Below, piece after piece: positions 22,538 through 34,934 of a DNA stretch of 64,000 nucleotides. The stretch spans positions 10,318,518-10,382,517 of the forward strand of contig NC_065563.1 in NCBI RefSeq assembly GCF_022605725.1, written 5' to 3'. Origin of the DNA: Anthonomus grandis grandis. Lineage: Eukaryota; Arthropoda; Insecta; Coleoptera; Curculionidae. How positions within the stretch are numbered: position 1 is the stretch's first letter; the number at the start of each line of letters is the position of its first letter. The translations under genes and the position numbers were made by a program. Under the pieces are notes generated by a model. It did no database searches, was not told the DNA's origin, and was given only the letters and a program-made list of their open reading frames with translations.

Positions 22538-23125
22538 TGGAAGAGTACGGTGATAAATATCATATTTTAATGGCAGACAGAGAAAATTTTCCTAAGAAAA
22601 AAGGACTTTTCAAACAAATGGCAAAAACATTTTAAAGTAATTTTTGCTTCTAGATCGGGTAAAGATACGTTGGAAACCCTGGAAAAGAACTTGTCCAATA
22701 CAGACACATTATTTACATATACAGTAAATCGGTGATCATTACACTGTGCCTATAATGCAGAGAGGTGCCAAATTACTAATTCAAGCCTCCGAAATGATGC
22801 TCGTTGATGCCACAGGTAACTGTGATGTAGAAAATCACAAAATTTATTAAAGAAATAAATCTATTGAGGGAATTCCTATAGGATGTGTCATGACTACGTC
22901 AGAAGGTGCAAGTTTTTCATGTAGTTGTGAAAAATTTAATTAATGTTATGCCCACAAACGTGATACCACAGATAATTTTTACGGATGATGACTTGAATGA
23001 ACGAAAAGTGCTCAAGATGTTTTGGCCGACTTCAACACTTCTGTTGTGTACGTTTCATGTGTTGTAAGCCGTGTGAAAGTGGTTATATACTTGTTATACC
23101 AGCTTATGAAGATATACAAAAATTG
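22538..23125 (+). pseudogene. MULE-type transposase remnant
   Basis: Scattered frames along this stretch resemble the MULE transposase domain of arthropod SWIM-type proteins. Visible blocks are MEEYGDKYHILMADRENF (22538), EMMLVDATGNCDVENHKIY (22790), GIPIGCVMTTSEGASF (22870) and FTDDDLNERKVLK..WP...LLCTFHVL (22975-23062). The D of LVDATGNC and of FTDDDLNER are the usual acidic positions of the family. Several stops and frameshifts separate the blocks, so it is a dead fragment. No terminal repeats were found. Confidence 0.72.
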
Positions 23126-23404
23126 TTTCGCAGTTTTAAAAAAGTATTACCATGTGATTTGAAAATTGTGACCAGTATTCATTATTCAAAAGATACGTAC
23201 AAAAACTTACACAGATGGTGTATGTACTAGAGAAAGCAATTTTTAACTAAGGGATCTAACACTGTGATAATATGATTGAAGTAAAATCTGTATTGTTGTA
23301 ACGATTCCATAATGAGTTACTTATTTTATTGGGTATTACGTCACTTATAGCAAAAATCAATTTAGAAATTTTTATCTCACACGCTCAAAATTGAAAGACA
23401 AATT

Positions 23405-23990
23405 TATCATAAAAACCAATTTTCTGATATTGATAGATTTAAATTAACTCCACATAATAGTAAATTATAAAAAATACATAAAATAAAGGTTCCTTTAAGA
23501 CCTGTGGTTAGTAGCATAAATTCACCTACTCATCTCTTGCAAAATATCTTCTAAATATTTTAACTCCATACACTAATAATTCTGATTCTTACATTAAAAA
23601 TTTTCGACACTTTTTAGTAAAAATTTCTACAATTTTTTTTAACCCTCATGATCTATTGGTAAGTTTTGATGTTGTAAGTCTTTTTACTAATGTTCCTGTT
23701 GACAAAACTTTAAATATTATTAAAAATAAATTAGAGAATGATAATAATTTAGCAAAACGTGTAATACTAAGCGTTAGTATAATTTTAGAATTTTTAACCT
23801 ATAGTGTAAAAACTACTTATTTCCAATACAATAATGATTTACGACAAGTATGTACATACGAAGTTTCTGAAAAAATATTAATTTTCCGTAAGATTAAAAT
23901 ACTTTTATTTTTGACCAAATCGAAATTTGTTATATTTAAAATTTTGTGTACAGTTTCCCATTTTCTACCATGCAACAGTTACGAAAAATA
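23405..23990 (+). pseudogene. Penelope-like reverse transcriptase fragment
   Basis: The translated blocks KIHKIKVPLRPVVSSINSPT (about 23468), LLVSFDVVSLFTNVPVDKTL (23650) and TTYFQYNND (23815) are in the order of the reverse transcriptase of Penelope-like elements. The D of FDVVSLF is the first catalytic aspartate. The sequence loses similarity right after YFQYNND, before the expected AMGSPLSP block and the YxDD motif, and there is no GIY-YIG endonuclease. Stops occur at about 23462 and 23557. It is a truncated retroelement copy. Confidence 0.8.
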
Positions 23991-26054
23991 ATCAATGTCC
24001 ATAAAAATAGTTCATTTATATTGTAAATAAACGATGTTGAATATTGAAGTTATTTATTAATGTTTGTTAGTTTTATTGCGTTTCTAGTGGTGGATTGGCA
24101 GAAGAGGTCCATTGGAATGACCGGCGGAACCACCAGATTTAGCACCTTGACTTTTTTCTTTAGGTACACTTAAAGACTGGTGTTTTTAGAACGTAACCAC
24201 TTCACCCGATCATCTTCGGCAACGGATTATTACAGAATATCCATCTATACCAAGATAAATGTTTAAAAATGTCAGAAATGATTTAGGAACATTTCTTATA
24301 CAGGTGGATACTACATTAAAAGACCTTTAATTCAAGGTATCACAAGTGTGTAGGAATCAAATAATTGTATTCTAGGTTTTGGACCATGCAACTTTTTATA
24401 AAAAATTACCTGTTTTACACCTATATTTTATAAATAATTATAAACGAGTGTTGATCGAAGGTACGAGTATAAGATGATTTGCGATAACGTATGCTATACG
24501 CTTAATATCTCACCCTAATTCCAATTTCTCTTTCTATAGAAACGTCCGGGTCATTCACGAAAGAAAAACTTTCCTCTCTCACCTTACCCACCACCAAAAA
24601 AAAAATCGGAAAATTTCTCTTTTAACGTGTAAAACGCGTCACGTCGTTATCGGACAATTTAAGGTTAATAAAACCCCGGGAAAGCTGAAAAGTTCCTTAA
24701 CAAGAAACGGTAGGGGTGGAGGCAGAGGGACTTAAATTGAATATCCAAAAGTTCACTATAAATTTTTTTTTCATTCGGAAAATGTCACATTTCCAGATTG
24801 GATTTGCCGGATCGGTGCGAGTGAGTTACGGTCGCGGAAAAGTCACCGCGAGATTTATTTACACCCTTAATTTCCTCACAGATTTACTGGTTGAATAGGG
24901 TTTTATGGAGTCGAGTCAGTAAAATATGTCCAAAACACCCCAGTACACCATTAAGAGTTTTTTGAACAGCAGGTGCCTTGAATCCTCTTTTCAACTATTA
25001 TTCCGTAAGTTTTTTAATGGTAATGAGGCACAATTATAAATTGCTATTGTGGCCTTACAGCCCCTTGTTATGACAGTGAAACGTCATTATTTTCAAGCTT
25101 TCGTTTGTACTTCCCTAAAACAAACGCTTAGTAATGATCAATCAATTCTTGAGGGTACATTTTTAGGGGGCATTCTAAGAGTACATTTTTGATATTTTTA
25201 GCAAATCTACATCCAGGTCAGAATTTCCATTAAAAAAAAAACCCTCACTAAAGGCATTAAAAACGGTCCAGGCACCGCCCTGAGAGAGAAAAGGACAGCA
25301 CTAAAACTCGTTATTATGCGATTTTCGTTGAGATGTAAATAAAAATATGTACGAGAGATGGAAGAGAATTTTTTATTTTTTGCCTTTTAACGGACGTTGT
25401 AGCTTAGATACGCCTCTCTAGGAAATTAGGTTTTAAAGCATTAAAACATTATGACTCTAATGCTGTTTTTTTCGAAACTTAATGGGGTCCCAAGTACGTC
25501 TAGTTAAAATTTTAATTTAGGAAACCTCTTTTTTATGCATAACTTTATTGTACACGACGCATTTTTACTTATGAAACAATGCTGCATTTATAATTCATTA
25601 CGAGGGGTGTCCAAAAGGGAGTTTTTGACCCCTTAAATCCGGAAAAGGGACATCGGATGCATCTTTGATGAGATTCGACGTTTGTTGGATCAACTCCCTT
25701 TTGGTTCATTAAAAATGTATGGCGGGAATCTTCGAGCGAGAAGCCTTATTGGCAATACGAAATTATACGTTTAAATATTTATTGTTATTTTGAGGTTTGT
25801 TTTTACGATGAAATGTACTGAAAAATTTTAGTTTAAAATTGTATTAATTTGTAGTGTTGTTAAATAGGTGATGGGAAAAGGGAGAGGGTCAAAATTTAGT
25901 TGTTCTGCACATGGCTATAATAATCCCAGATTTTACCTTTAATTAAATGGATAGCAGAGAGACAAGTACCCTCGACGAAATTTTTTATTAATTCTTGAGT
26001 AAATTGTAAGAAAAAATCTTTATATGAACGTATGTCCTAAAAGGCGTAACTTTT
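23991..26054. other. Non-coding interval, no gene recognised
   Basis: No recognisable protein or repeat array is seen. The 24530-24900 stretch is less AT-rich and unique in the window. A 13-bp perfect inverted repeat, ccaaaagggagtt (25611-25623) and aactcccttttgg (25692-25704), could be a small hairpin or the core of a very small MITE. Confidence 0.5.
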
Positions 26055-26340
26055 GATATACAGGGTGGTAAAATTATATGTTTTTTTTCTATAATACCTG
26101 CAAAACCCCTGTAGATATTTTAATAAAATTTGGTATGCGTTTTCTATGCATCAATAGGCATTTTCTGAGGCTCACTAATTAATTTTTTTATTTGTACCAG
26201 TGACGTTCGTGTAAATATTTTTGATGGAAAATAGCGTAAGCCACTTTTTTTATTTTTTTTTGTTTCTGTAATTCTCATTTATTTACTAGTTTGATTTTAA
26301 TTTTAGCCATTTTATATAATCTATTAATATTTCTAGTGTA
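26055..26340. mobile_element. Single inverted-end remnant related to DD41D-like element B
   Basis: It starts atacagggtggt and then carries gatattttaataaaatttgg, cattttctgaggctcac and gtaccagtgacgttcgtgt in the same order as the left end of element B (tagatattttaatgaaattt ... cactagtggcgtttgtgc). Only one arm is present, with no transposase. Confidence 0.6.
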
Positions 26341-28150
26341 CCTACCTATTTTGACCTCAATTGTTAAATACATATATTTAAACATAACTTTGACTATATT
26401 TACTCAGATATCCAGAGTGATCCATACCTAAAATAAAAGAAAAATATATTAATAAATAAAAAAAAAATAATACAACAATAAAACCATAAAAAAGGCCCTA
26501 ACTTTCCCACGACTTATGGTTAAAATAAAGCCGTTAATATGCCAAAGTGGCGGTGTAAAAAGTATTTTTCGACCCACCTTCACGTAATTTAATTTAAGGG
26601 CCAAAGTTCGTTCGCTAATAAACATTTAATTAAAATACCCTTAGAGCGGCGAAACTCGGTAATTCGACGAGCCGAAAATATCTTACCTAAAGCAGCCCTA
26701 AATTAAGCCTAAATTACGTTCGTGTGCGTATTGACTGAGAGGAGGAAGGGCACTTTTTTGGGAGTAAGTGAGAAACCTGGACTAAGACGCACGTGTTTTT
26801 TTTTATAAAGATTAGAGCAAGAAAGAGACTCAATAAAATCCATCGTCGAAGACCGTTAGAAAAAGAAAAACAGTCTGGGAGCGAGTGACTATTTTAAACA
26901 TCGCTGACAACTTTTCATTGTCGGGATGATGCGGTCTAAACATAAAAACGCTTCCGTTAATGCGGTCCGATGAGAGATTTTACTGTTTTGGCGCTTCAGA
27001 AGTTAATTTCGGATTGTTTGGGAAAAAAACAAATAAGTCAGCGTTTAAGTTTCGTTGGCGACACCTGTTCATAGACCGCACGTCATTCACACCCAGTCAG
27101 CCCAGAGTATATACACCTTATCCAGAAACAAGAAAGATAGAACATCTTTAAAGCGTCTGCACCACACAGTTATGCTTCATGATGCATATCTTAAGTCCTT
27201 ATTTGTTTATATTGTGATTTTTTTATTACGAATGCTGTTTCTTAAATATTTAATAAACAAGAACATTTTGATTTTTTGATTATTGATTGATTGATTTTAA
27301 CTTTGATTTTTGCAATCCAGTATCCATTGCCTGAAATTTTCTTGTTGAAATAGATATAAGAAACATGTGACCATATCCCAGGATAAAGGTTTTCCCCTAA
27401 AACAAAATTAACTATCCAAATCCCTTTTAAGCCCCAACCTAAAAAAAAACCGAAAATCCAGGCTTAAAGGGCACACGCGCCCTAATGTAAAACCACTGTC
27501 AAGGCATGTTCCAGTTAGACGAAAACCACCCCCCCGGTTTAAATACGTCGCCCTTTTGACCCTTTCAAACTTAAAAACCATTAGGAAGCGTTATTTATAA
27601 CATTTGGTGAAACGGTGGTTCTCAAGGGACGGAGTGACGCTAAGAGATTTCCAGAAGTTAAAAGGCTCACTTATGGGGGATGTTTGGTCTTGTTTCCACC
27701 CCATTTTGCAGTTGGGCGAATTGAATTATTATGCGCTTTTGAGGTAAAGCGCTCGGGTATAAATCATTAAGGCGCACTTTAAATGTAACTTATGGCGTTA
27801 TTGGTGGCCCCCACGTTCGTTCTGAATAATGGCGTGTCGTCGCTTAAAAGGTTATGCATATAATTCGGAGTATTTATTGGTTTTTTGTGTGGAATTGTTA
27901 ATATTTTGTCGTTTTGAAACGTTTATTTTCTTACGTAGATTTGCTTCCTGTCGACGATTATAATTTTTGAATTTTTGAATGAAATCTAATGTATGAAAAT
28001 TTCATAAAAAATTCCTCAATTGAATCCTCCACTATAAAATTGTTCATTTTCTCTTATATCCATAATCCAACAACCAGGATATTATGGGGCTATTTTATTT
28101 TTAATATAAAGAATAGAAGGTTAATATTAAAAGTTTGAAAATTTTAATAT
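26341..28150. other. Non-coding interval, no gene recognised
   Basis: Parts at 26550-27130 and 27430-27830 are less AT-rich and unique in the window, without a convincing ORF. ORFs of 60-75 codons at 26960-27279 overlap in two frames and show no domain. Confidence 0.5.
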
Positions 28151-28151
28151 T

Positions 28152-29110
28152 AAATAAACAGTGGTCCATATAGAAGAACAAAGACCTAAAATATATTATT
28201 CAAATTTGATATAATTATATATGTTACATATAAATATTTAATACAAAAACAGGGATTTTTCCAAAGAATTTATTACTGAATAAAGGTGTGGGGTGGGTGG
28301 GGGGGCAAAGGTTATAATATTGAAAAACTGTTTTTTTTGCAGAAAATAATTGCCTTAGAAAAAAAATTAATTAATTTACTAAGTAAAACTTTCCATGAGG
28401 TGTAAAGTATATAGGAACAAAGAATAAGTCGCTCTATAGAATATTATTAAAAAAAACAAATTAAGGTTAATGGGTAACTAAAGATACTGCGGTCATCCTC
28501 TTTATCTATATATAGTATCATTATTTACCCATTGACCTATTATTAACTCCACTGCAAGAATGGACTACTTCTTAAAATTAAAGTTAATTTTTTATAACCT
28601 AAAAAGTGCATTAATTATTAAATTTAATTTTTTTCTCTAACACAATTATTTTTTGCAAAAAAAAAACAGTTTTTTAATAATACTACCCTTAGCCCCCCAC
28701 CCACCCCACACAGTTATCCAGTGAGACATTCTTCTGAAAAATAACCATCTTTCAAAATATTACGCATGTAAAGATGATTTCCTTGATAATACCCAATCTA
28801 ATAAATATTTATATATAAAATAATATAAAATGTAAATAAACAAAATAACTCAGAAGAACAAAGACCTAATTTATGCAAATTTGATATAATTATATATGTT
28901 ACATATAAATATTTAGTAGAAAAACAGGGATTTTTCCGAAGAATTTATTACTGAATAAGGGTGTGGGGTGGGTGGGGGGGCAAGGGTAATATTATTGAAA
29001 AACTGTTTTTTTTTGCAGAAAATTATTGCCTTAAGGCAAATTAAGGAAACCTTAAGGAAAATATTTTTTGCGAAAAAAAACAGTTTTTTAATCATAGTTT
29101 TCTATAAAAA
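28152..29110 (-). repeat. Foldback satellite, inverted orientation, 1.4 units
   Basis: A unit of about 693 bp begins with agaagaacaaagacctaa at about 28159 and again at about 28852; the second copy is cut off near 29110. Each unit contains two internal inverted blocks, around ggggtgggtgggggggcaa (28297, 28968) and its complement ccccccacccaccccacac (28687), plus a tctatatatag centre flanked by an inverted pair (taactaaagatactgcgg against aatgatactata). The same unit occurs in the opposite orientation at 32181-36065. Confidence 0.85.
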
Positions 29111-29540
29111 AAAAATAATTATTTAAATTTTTTTCTGGCATTTCTATAAAAAAAGACCCTTTTACCATAAGACTTTATTAATTCTTTTTTTTTGGCCAAT
29201 ATTTAGTAGGAAAAAATTAGATATATTAGAAAAGATTTAATTTTCTTTTAAAAGAAGAAATTTTAATTTCTAATTAGAAATTGGTATATATATGGTATAT
29301 AATATATATAAATATTAGATATGGTATATAATAATCCCAACTGTCAACGTCATCTGAAGTTTTTTACTGGAAAACAACTAGTGACGTCATCTAGGCTCAA
29401 CCCCCCCTCCCTTTCCCCGTGAATAACGTCATTTTGTCACTTGGATAATGACAAAAGAGGCAGTATTATTAAATTATCAAGAATCTCAAAAGTCAAACAA
29501 GATGGCGATTTTTACTATAAATGACGAGTTTAGTACATTC
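29111..29540. other. AT-rich spacer
   Basis: Contains low-complexity A/T text with a tatataTATGGTATATAATA cluster (29280-29330) and a short unique stretch (29335-29520) rich in acgtcat words. No gene is seen. Confidence 0.5.
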
Positions 29541-30790
29541 CTAGTGGTGCAAGGCCTCTTAAGGCACAAGATAATTTAAATAAATTGTTTTTAAGGACAA
29601 AAGCTTGGACTTTGTATTAAAACATAATTGTTAACTGTACAGTCATTTAAGTACAATTTTAAATGCAAGAAAAAAAACGTTAAAAAAGAATATTGAAATC
29701 AAATATACGAGGCACCTCGCCACAATCAAAAGCTTGAAAATCAAGTTTTAATAAATTGTACTGTACTGAATATTTTGTACTTGGAAAATTGTACTCAAAA
29801 TAAAGTGAAACTTGTACAAGGCCTCTGACTAAGCACAAGGCCGTTGTATTCTAAATGCATAATGTTGAACGAAGATAATTGTACTAAAATATAATTGATA
29901 GTTGAACGAACCCACTAGTCACGCAGTTTAATTTTAAATGAAAAATTTTGAGCTTTTGAAAGTTGTACTAAAATTAAATTGATAATTGAATAAGACCTGT
30001 GACTAATCATAAAGCCGTTGTAGTACAATTTTGAATGCAAGATCTTTAACTCTAAAATTTTACTAAAATACGATTGTTCAAGGTATTTTTAGTACAATTT
30101 TAAATGAAAAATCTTGAACTTCGAAAGTTGTAATAAAAGACAAATTTTAAACTTGATAATTGTATTAAAATACAATTAAAAATTGTACAAATTCATAGTG
30201 TTGTTTTAGTACAATTTGAACTTTAAAAAACTGTTCTAAAATATAATTAAGGATTGTAAAAGGTCTCTGACAAGGCATAGGGTCGTAGTAGTACAATTTG
30301 AAATAACAAATCTTGAACTTAGTTAGTTGTACTAAAATACAATATTAGTAACTGTACAAAGTTTCTAGCCAAGCATAAGGCCGTTTAAGTAAAATTTTAA
30401 ATGGCAAATCTTTAAAACTTGATAGTTGTACTAAAATACAATTAAAAATTATACAGAGCCTTTGTCTACACATAAGACATTTTAAATTTAGAAATTTAAA
30501 AAAGATTTATTTATTAATTGTACAAAGCTTCTGACCAGGAATAAAGCTGTTGTAGTACGTATTTAAATGACAAATTAAAATATAAAATTGTACCAAAATT
30601 TAATTGATGAATACACAAGGGTGCTAGCACAAGGCAGTTTTAGTACAATTTTAAAATGACACATTTTGAACTTAAAAAAATGTACTAAAATATTAGGTAT
30701 CTGTAGTATTAGGTTTTTGCAAGCATAAAAGCATCTAAATACAATTTAAAATGCAAAATTTTCAATATTTTATACAATTGAATCGGTTAT
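29541..30790. repeat. Degenerate tandem array, ~100-120 bp units
   Basis: Words from one unit recur about ten times: aagcacaaggccgtt, agtacaattttaaatg, aatcttgaactt and ttgtactaaaatacaatt (for example near 29878, 29962, 30157, 30326, 30426, 30587). Spacing varies from about 70 to 160 bp and copies are strongly diverged. Each unit includes aattgta...tacaatt, a small inverted repeat. Confidence 0.8.
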
Positions 30791-31101
30791 TTGAGAAATC
30801 CCGTAAGTCCAAAAAATACAATTTTGGGAAAACTGGATATAACGTCCTACAAGAAGTAACAATAAATTTAAAGTTGTTTCAATACTAATTTAATAAAGAA
30901 TTTAGTGTTAAAAATTAAAGACAACATAATAGCACACCAACAAAAATTTTTTTTAGCTAAAAAAAAATTTTGAAATTTGGAAACATACGGGGTTTCTCAA
31001 ATGAATGCCAATTTTCAGAGTATTAAGGTTAAGGTAAACTAGTATAATAAATACAGCCTAAAAAATTTCATGATTAAATCATGTATTTATTACTACGTAA
31101 T
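30791..31101. other. Spacer with an inverted end-like pair
   Basis: The words atttgagaaatcccgtaag (about 30790) and cggggtttctcaaatgaa (about 30988) are inverted, imperfect copies about 190 bp apart. They may be terminal or subterminal repeats of the adjacent minus-strand transposase relic, but the other end was not found. Confidence 0.4.
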
Positions 31102-32087
31102 CTACAGAGTATCCCACCGAGTCAATTCCCCATAAAAGTTTTGTATTTCTTCGTCTTGAGGTATGTACTGCATCAAGCTCCTAACGTCATTCAGTTTGGT
31201 CACATTGATAGGAACAAGGCCATTAAAAAGTGTCTCTTGGGACAAACTAATCCTCGATGATGCCAATAATTTCAATGAAAATGAATGAGATTTCAATCCA
31301 TTAATGAAATCTCGAGCTACAACGACTCCGTCTTCACAATATTCAAATTGATTGAATTTAGAGATAGTGAACGATTGCTTTAGTTCTTTGGGTAATTTTC
31401 TTTGATATGACTTATTAGAGAGCACATTCTTCTTAAAAAACTTTGGCCACCATTTTTGAAAAGTTAATACCTCATGAGTTTGTAAACGTTTAACAGTGCA
31501 TTTTCCACGAATTGAACAGGAATTTGCAATTAATGACACATATTCCTTCATTGTGTAGATTTGATCAGTTCGTCTAATTTTCCGTTAAAGGACACTAAAG
31601 TCTCTGTCACATGGCAAGAAAGAGTGACCTCTGACAGGAAAATATTGAAAAATTCGTTGAAACCTACCAGTTGATTGCAAAGCCATCATCAGTCGAACAA
31701 CAGCGTGGTTTTTATTTTGGCCCCAGGCTCCGTCTGAGAATACATACAATTCTTTAACAGATGGGTTAATTTCTGTATTAATATAATCCAGCAACATGGA
31801 ACATACTTCATCGGGTCCTTTTTTTGCCTCTCCTTCATGATAGATGTAAAATCTAGAAGTATCGTTGCGCAACTCATGAATATTAAAAACATCTACTGTT
31901 AGCTGTCGTAAATAAAATTATTCCTGTACTGGAATTACAGAAAGTTGCAAATTTTGCATAAAGTCCATGCAAATACCCAGAACAGTTTGATCTTCTGAAC
32001 ATTTTTTCGGAATCTCTGAAATTTTGAAATAACATTTTTTTGCACGGCGATTATGCACCATCTTTTCAGCAATCGCTACCAAAAAAC
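31102..32087 (-). pseudogene. GQN-type DDE transposase, copy 2, N-terminus missing
   Basis: Reading on the minus strand from 32087, one frame runs nearly to the stop at 31102-31104, with in-frame stops at about 31919 and 31585-31587. Blocks in order are KMVHNRRAKKCYFKISEIPK, ICMDFMQNLQLSVIPVQE, FYLRQLTVDVFNIHEL, YHEGEAKKGPDEVCSMLLDY, YVFSDGAWGQNKNHAVVRL, YFPVRGHSFLPCDRDFSVLK and a C-terminal TFQKWWPKFFKKN segment. These align block for block with copy 1 at 4253-7421 (FDCQKNL, ADRCGGQNRN, VPGHSYLP-PDRVFG) but differ at many residues, so it is a distant subfamily. The D residues of MDFMQN, SDGAWGQN and CDRDF are the candidate catalytic triad. The N-terminal third is absent upstream of 32087, where unrelated AT-rich text begins. 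Confidence 0.8.
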
Positions 32088-32827
32088 ATTTTTTTATGAA
32101 CTTTTTCTGCTTTTATTTAATACACATGCTCCTATTAAGAAGGTTTAGTTAGGTATAGCCCTTATTATTCCAAACAAGTATTTACCCATTAACCTCAATT
32201 AGTTTTTTTTGTTTATAATATTCTATAGAGCGGCTTATTCTTTGTTTCTATATACTTTATACCCCATGGAAAGTTTTACTTGGTAAATTAATTATTTTTT
32301 TTTTCTAGGGCAATCATTTTCTGCAAAAGAAACAGTTTTTCAATAATATTACCCTTGCCCCCCCACCCACCCCACACCTTTATTCAGTAATAAATTCGTG
32401 GGAAAAATCCCTGTTTTTGTATTAAATATTTATATGTAACATATATAATTATATCAAATTTGAATAATATATTATATTATTAGGTTTTTGTTCTTCTGAG
32501 TTATTTTGTTTATTTACATTTTATATATAAATATTTAATAGATTGGGTTATCAAGGAAATCATCTTTACATGCGTAATATTTTGAAAGATGGTTATTTTT
32601 CATAAGAATGTCTCGCTGGATAACTGTGTGGGGTGGGTGGGGGGCTAAGGGTAATAATATTAAAAAACTGTTTTTTTTCGCAGAAAATAATTGCCTTAGA
32701 GAAAAAAAAATTAATTTAATAAATAATGCACTTTTTTAGGTTACAAAAAGTTAACCTTAATTTTAAGAAGTAGTCCATTCTTGCAGAGGAGTTAATAATA
32801 GGTGAATGGGTAAATAATGATACTATA

Positions 32828-34934
32828 CAGGGTGTCCGCTAATTAATGGTACATGGAAAAACCACAGACTCCTGATGTAAAAATATTACGATTTAACTAT
32901 ATTTACCTATATTCAAAAGTTGATATTAACTGAGATACAGGGTGTTAAACTTAAAACTTTTTTATTTGTTTCCCCAATAAATTTAACAAAAGTTAACTTT
33001 TTTTCACAAAAATTTGTAGTTAGGGGTTTTTTAGGTCGAGAAATTCTTTTTTTTAATAAATTGAGTGTACAATGTAGGAGGCGCTGTCTGCGACAACTTT
33101 TTCTCTTTCATAAGGTCATAACTTTTTTGTGCTTAACTATATTTAAGTTTTTATTAAAAATAATACTTTTTTCATACTTTTTACTAAGTTGAAGTCGCTC
33201 AGAGTTACCGTTTTGGAGATATTTGTATTTAAATTATTTAGTGCACCATGCACTCGACCCCGGCTGAATAATTAATATAATCGGGAAATAATTCGCTTTT
33301 TTAAAGTAAGCTATGAGAAAGCAAATGAACTTTAGAGACGCAGTTGTTAGGAAACCGCCATGTTGTTGTTGTTTGTTGATTAGTTTAAAGTTGTTAGAAA
33401 ATATTTAATTAGTGTTTTCTGTGATTTTGCATCCAGTTTACTGCTTTGTTGAATTTTTAAATTTTTCGTAAGTTGAGAAACAATGCCGGGGCACAATCTT
33501 TTTTCAAATGCCGAAATGAGGGATTTGTTGTGTGTATATGCGCAGGCAAATTTTAATGGACGCGAAGCCTATAGATGATATTCAAAACTCTATTCGTTCT
33601 TGCCGTGTCCAAATAAATGCCGACCCCATGTTTCTGAATAAGATACTATTTACTGATGAAGCAACGTTTACACATAGAGGCATTTTTAATTTTAGAAATA
33701 AACACACATGGGCATTACAAAATCCACATTCAGTACACGAACGTCATTTCCAACATGAATTCAAAATTAATGTATGGTGTGGTATAATCGATAATCATTT
33801 ATTGGGCCCTTTCGAACTACCGCCCAATTTAAACGGGGAACTTTACCTTGAGTTCCTAGAAACACATTTAACAGATTTTCTCGATGATATTCCGCTGGAC
33901 ATAAGGCAACATTTTCATGCAAGACGAAGCGCCAGCACACTTCTCTAGAGCTGTCAGAGAGTACCTGAACAACCGTTTTCCTAATCGCTGGATAGGTCGT
34001 GGGAGCCAGAGGCCATGGCCGGCGCGAAGTCTCGACTTTAACCCGCAGGTTTTTGTGTATGGGGCTATTTGAAGTCGCTCGTTTACAAAGAAATAGTGAA
34101 TTCCAGAGAAGAATTATGGCAGAGAATTTTATATGCTGCACAAAAGCTACGAAACGAACAATTATTTTTTAAAATTAGGAGATCTTTCAGCAAAAGAACT
34201 GTTAAATGTATTGAAGTGAATGGTAGACATTTTGAACAGTTTTTGTCAAAAGCAGATCTATTTTTCAACTAAATCTCGTCACAGTTTCAAAATGGAAAAG
34301 TTATCAGTCGCATAGTTAAGTTTATTTTCGTTAATGTTATTTTCTTTCAATAGATTTTCTAGTGTCATAGTTATTTTAAATAAAGTTAATTAAATGATAA
34401 TCCAATTTTTGTCTGCATTATTCTCAATGACTTATACTAAAACATTATTTATGATGTAAAAAAATGATTGGTAAAGAGTAACAAGACATTATTGCTTGCT
34501 TGAGCTGCTGTACTAAATAATTAGAAGGCAAATATCTCGAAAACCGCGTCTCTGAACGACCCGAAAGTAGTATACCTTTTTTACGTAAAAAATATGAAAA
34601 ATGTATTATTTTCAATAAAAACTTAAATACAGTTAAGCACAAAAAAGTTATGACCTTATGAAAGAGAAAAAGATGTCGCAGACAGCGCCCCCTACATTGT
34701 ACACTATATTTGTTAAAAAAATGAATTTCTCGACCTAAAAAACCCCTAACTACAAATTTTTGTGAAAAAAAGTTAACTTTTGTTAAAGTTATTGGGGAAA
34801 AACAAAAAAAAAGTTTTAACCCTGTATCTCAGTTAATATCAACTTTTGGATATACGTAAATACAGTTAAATCGTAATATTTTTACATCAGGAGTCTGTGG
34901 TTTTTCCATGTACCATTAATTAGCGGATACCCTG
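32828..34934 (+). mobile_element. DD41D-like Tc1/mariner element C with ~0.4-kb inverted ends
   Basis: The ends start cagggtgtccgctaattaat (left) and its inverted copy with one change (right), and extend about 400-430 bp (to about 33230 and from about 34510). TA flanks both sides (32826-32827 and 34935-34936). The site is inside a satellite unit; neighbouring units at about 35605-35640 and, inverted, 28495-28530 show the uninterrupted sequence gatactatatatagataaag. It contains a decayed transposase (33483-34272). Confidence 0.92.
33483..34272 (+). pseudogene. DD41D-like transposase C, deleted and frameshifted
   Basis: Start at ATG 33483: MPGHNLFSNAEMRDLLCVYA, then a large deletion removes the helix-turn-helix part. 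A second frame covers INADPMFLNKILFTDEATF (first D) to DFLDDIPLDIRQ. A frameshift near 33910 leads to MQDEAPAHFSRAVREYLNN (second D) and WIGRGSQRPWPARSLDFNP. The third D (expected in NPLDY) is replaced: FNPQVF. Counting to that position gives 41 intervening residues, the spacing of the DD41D group. The C-terminus (KSLVYKEIVNSREELWQRIL to 34272) is in yet another frame. It is non-functional. Confidence 0.85.
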
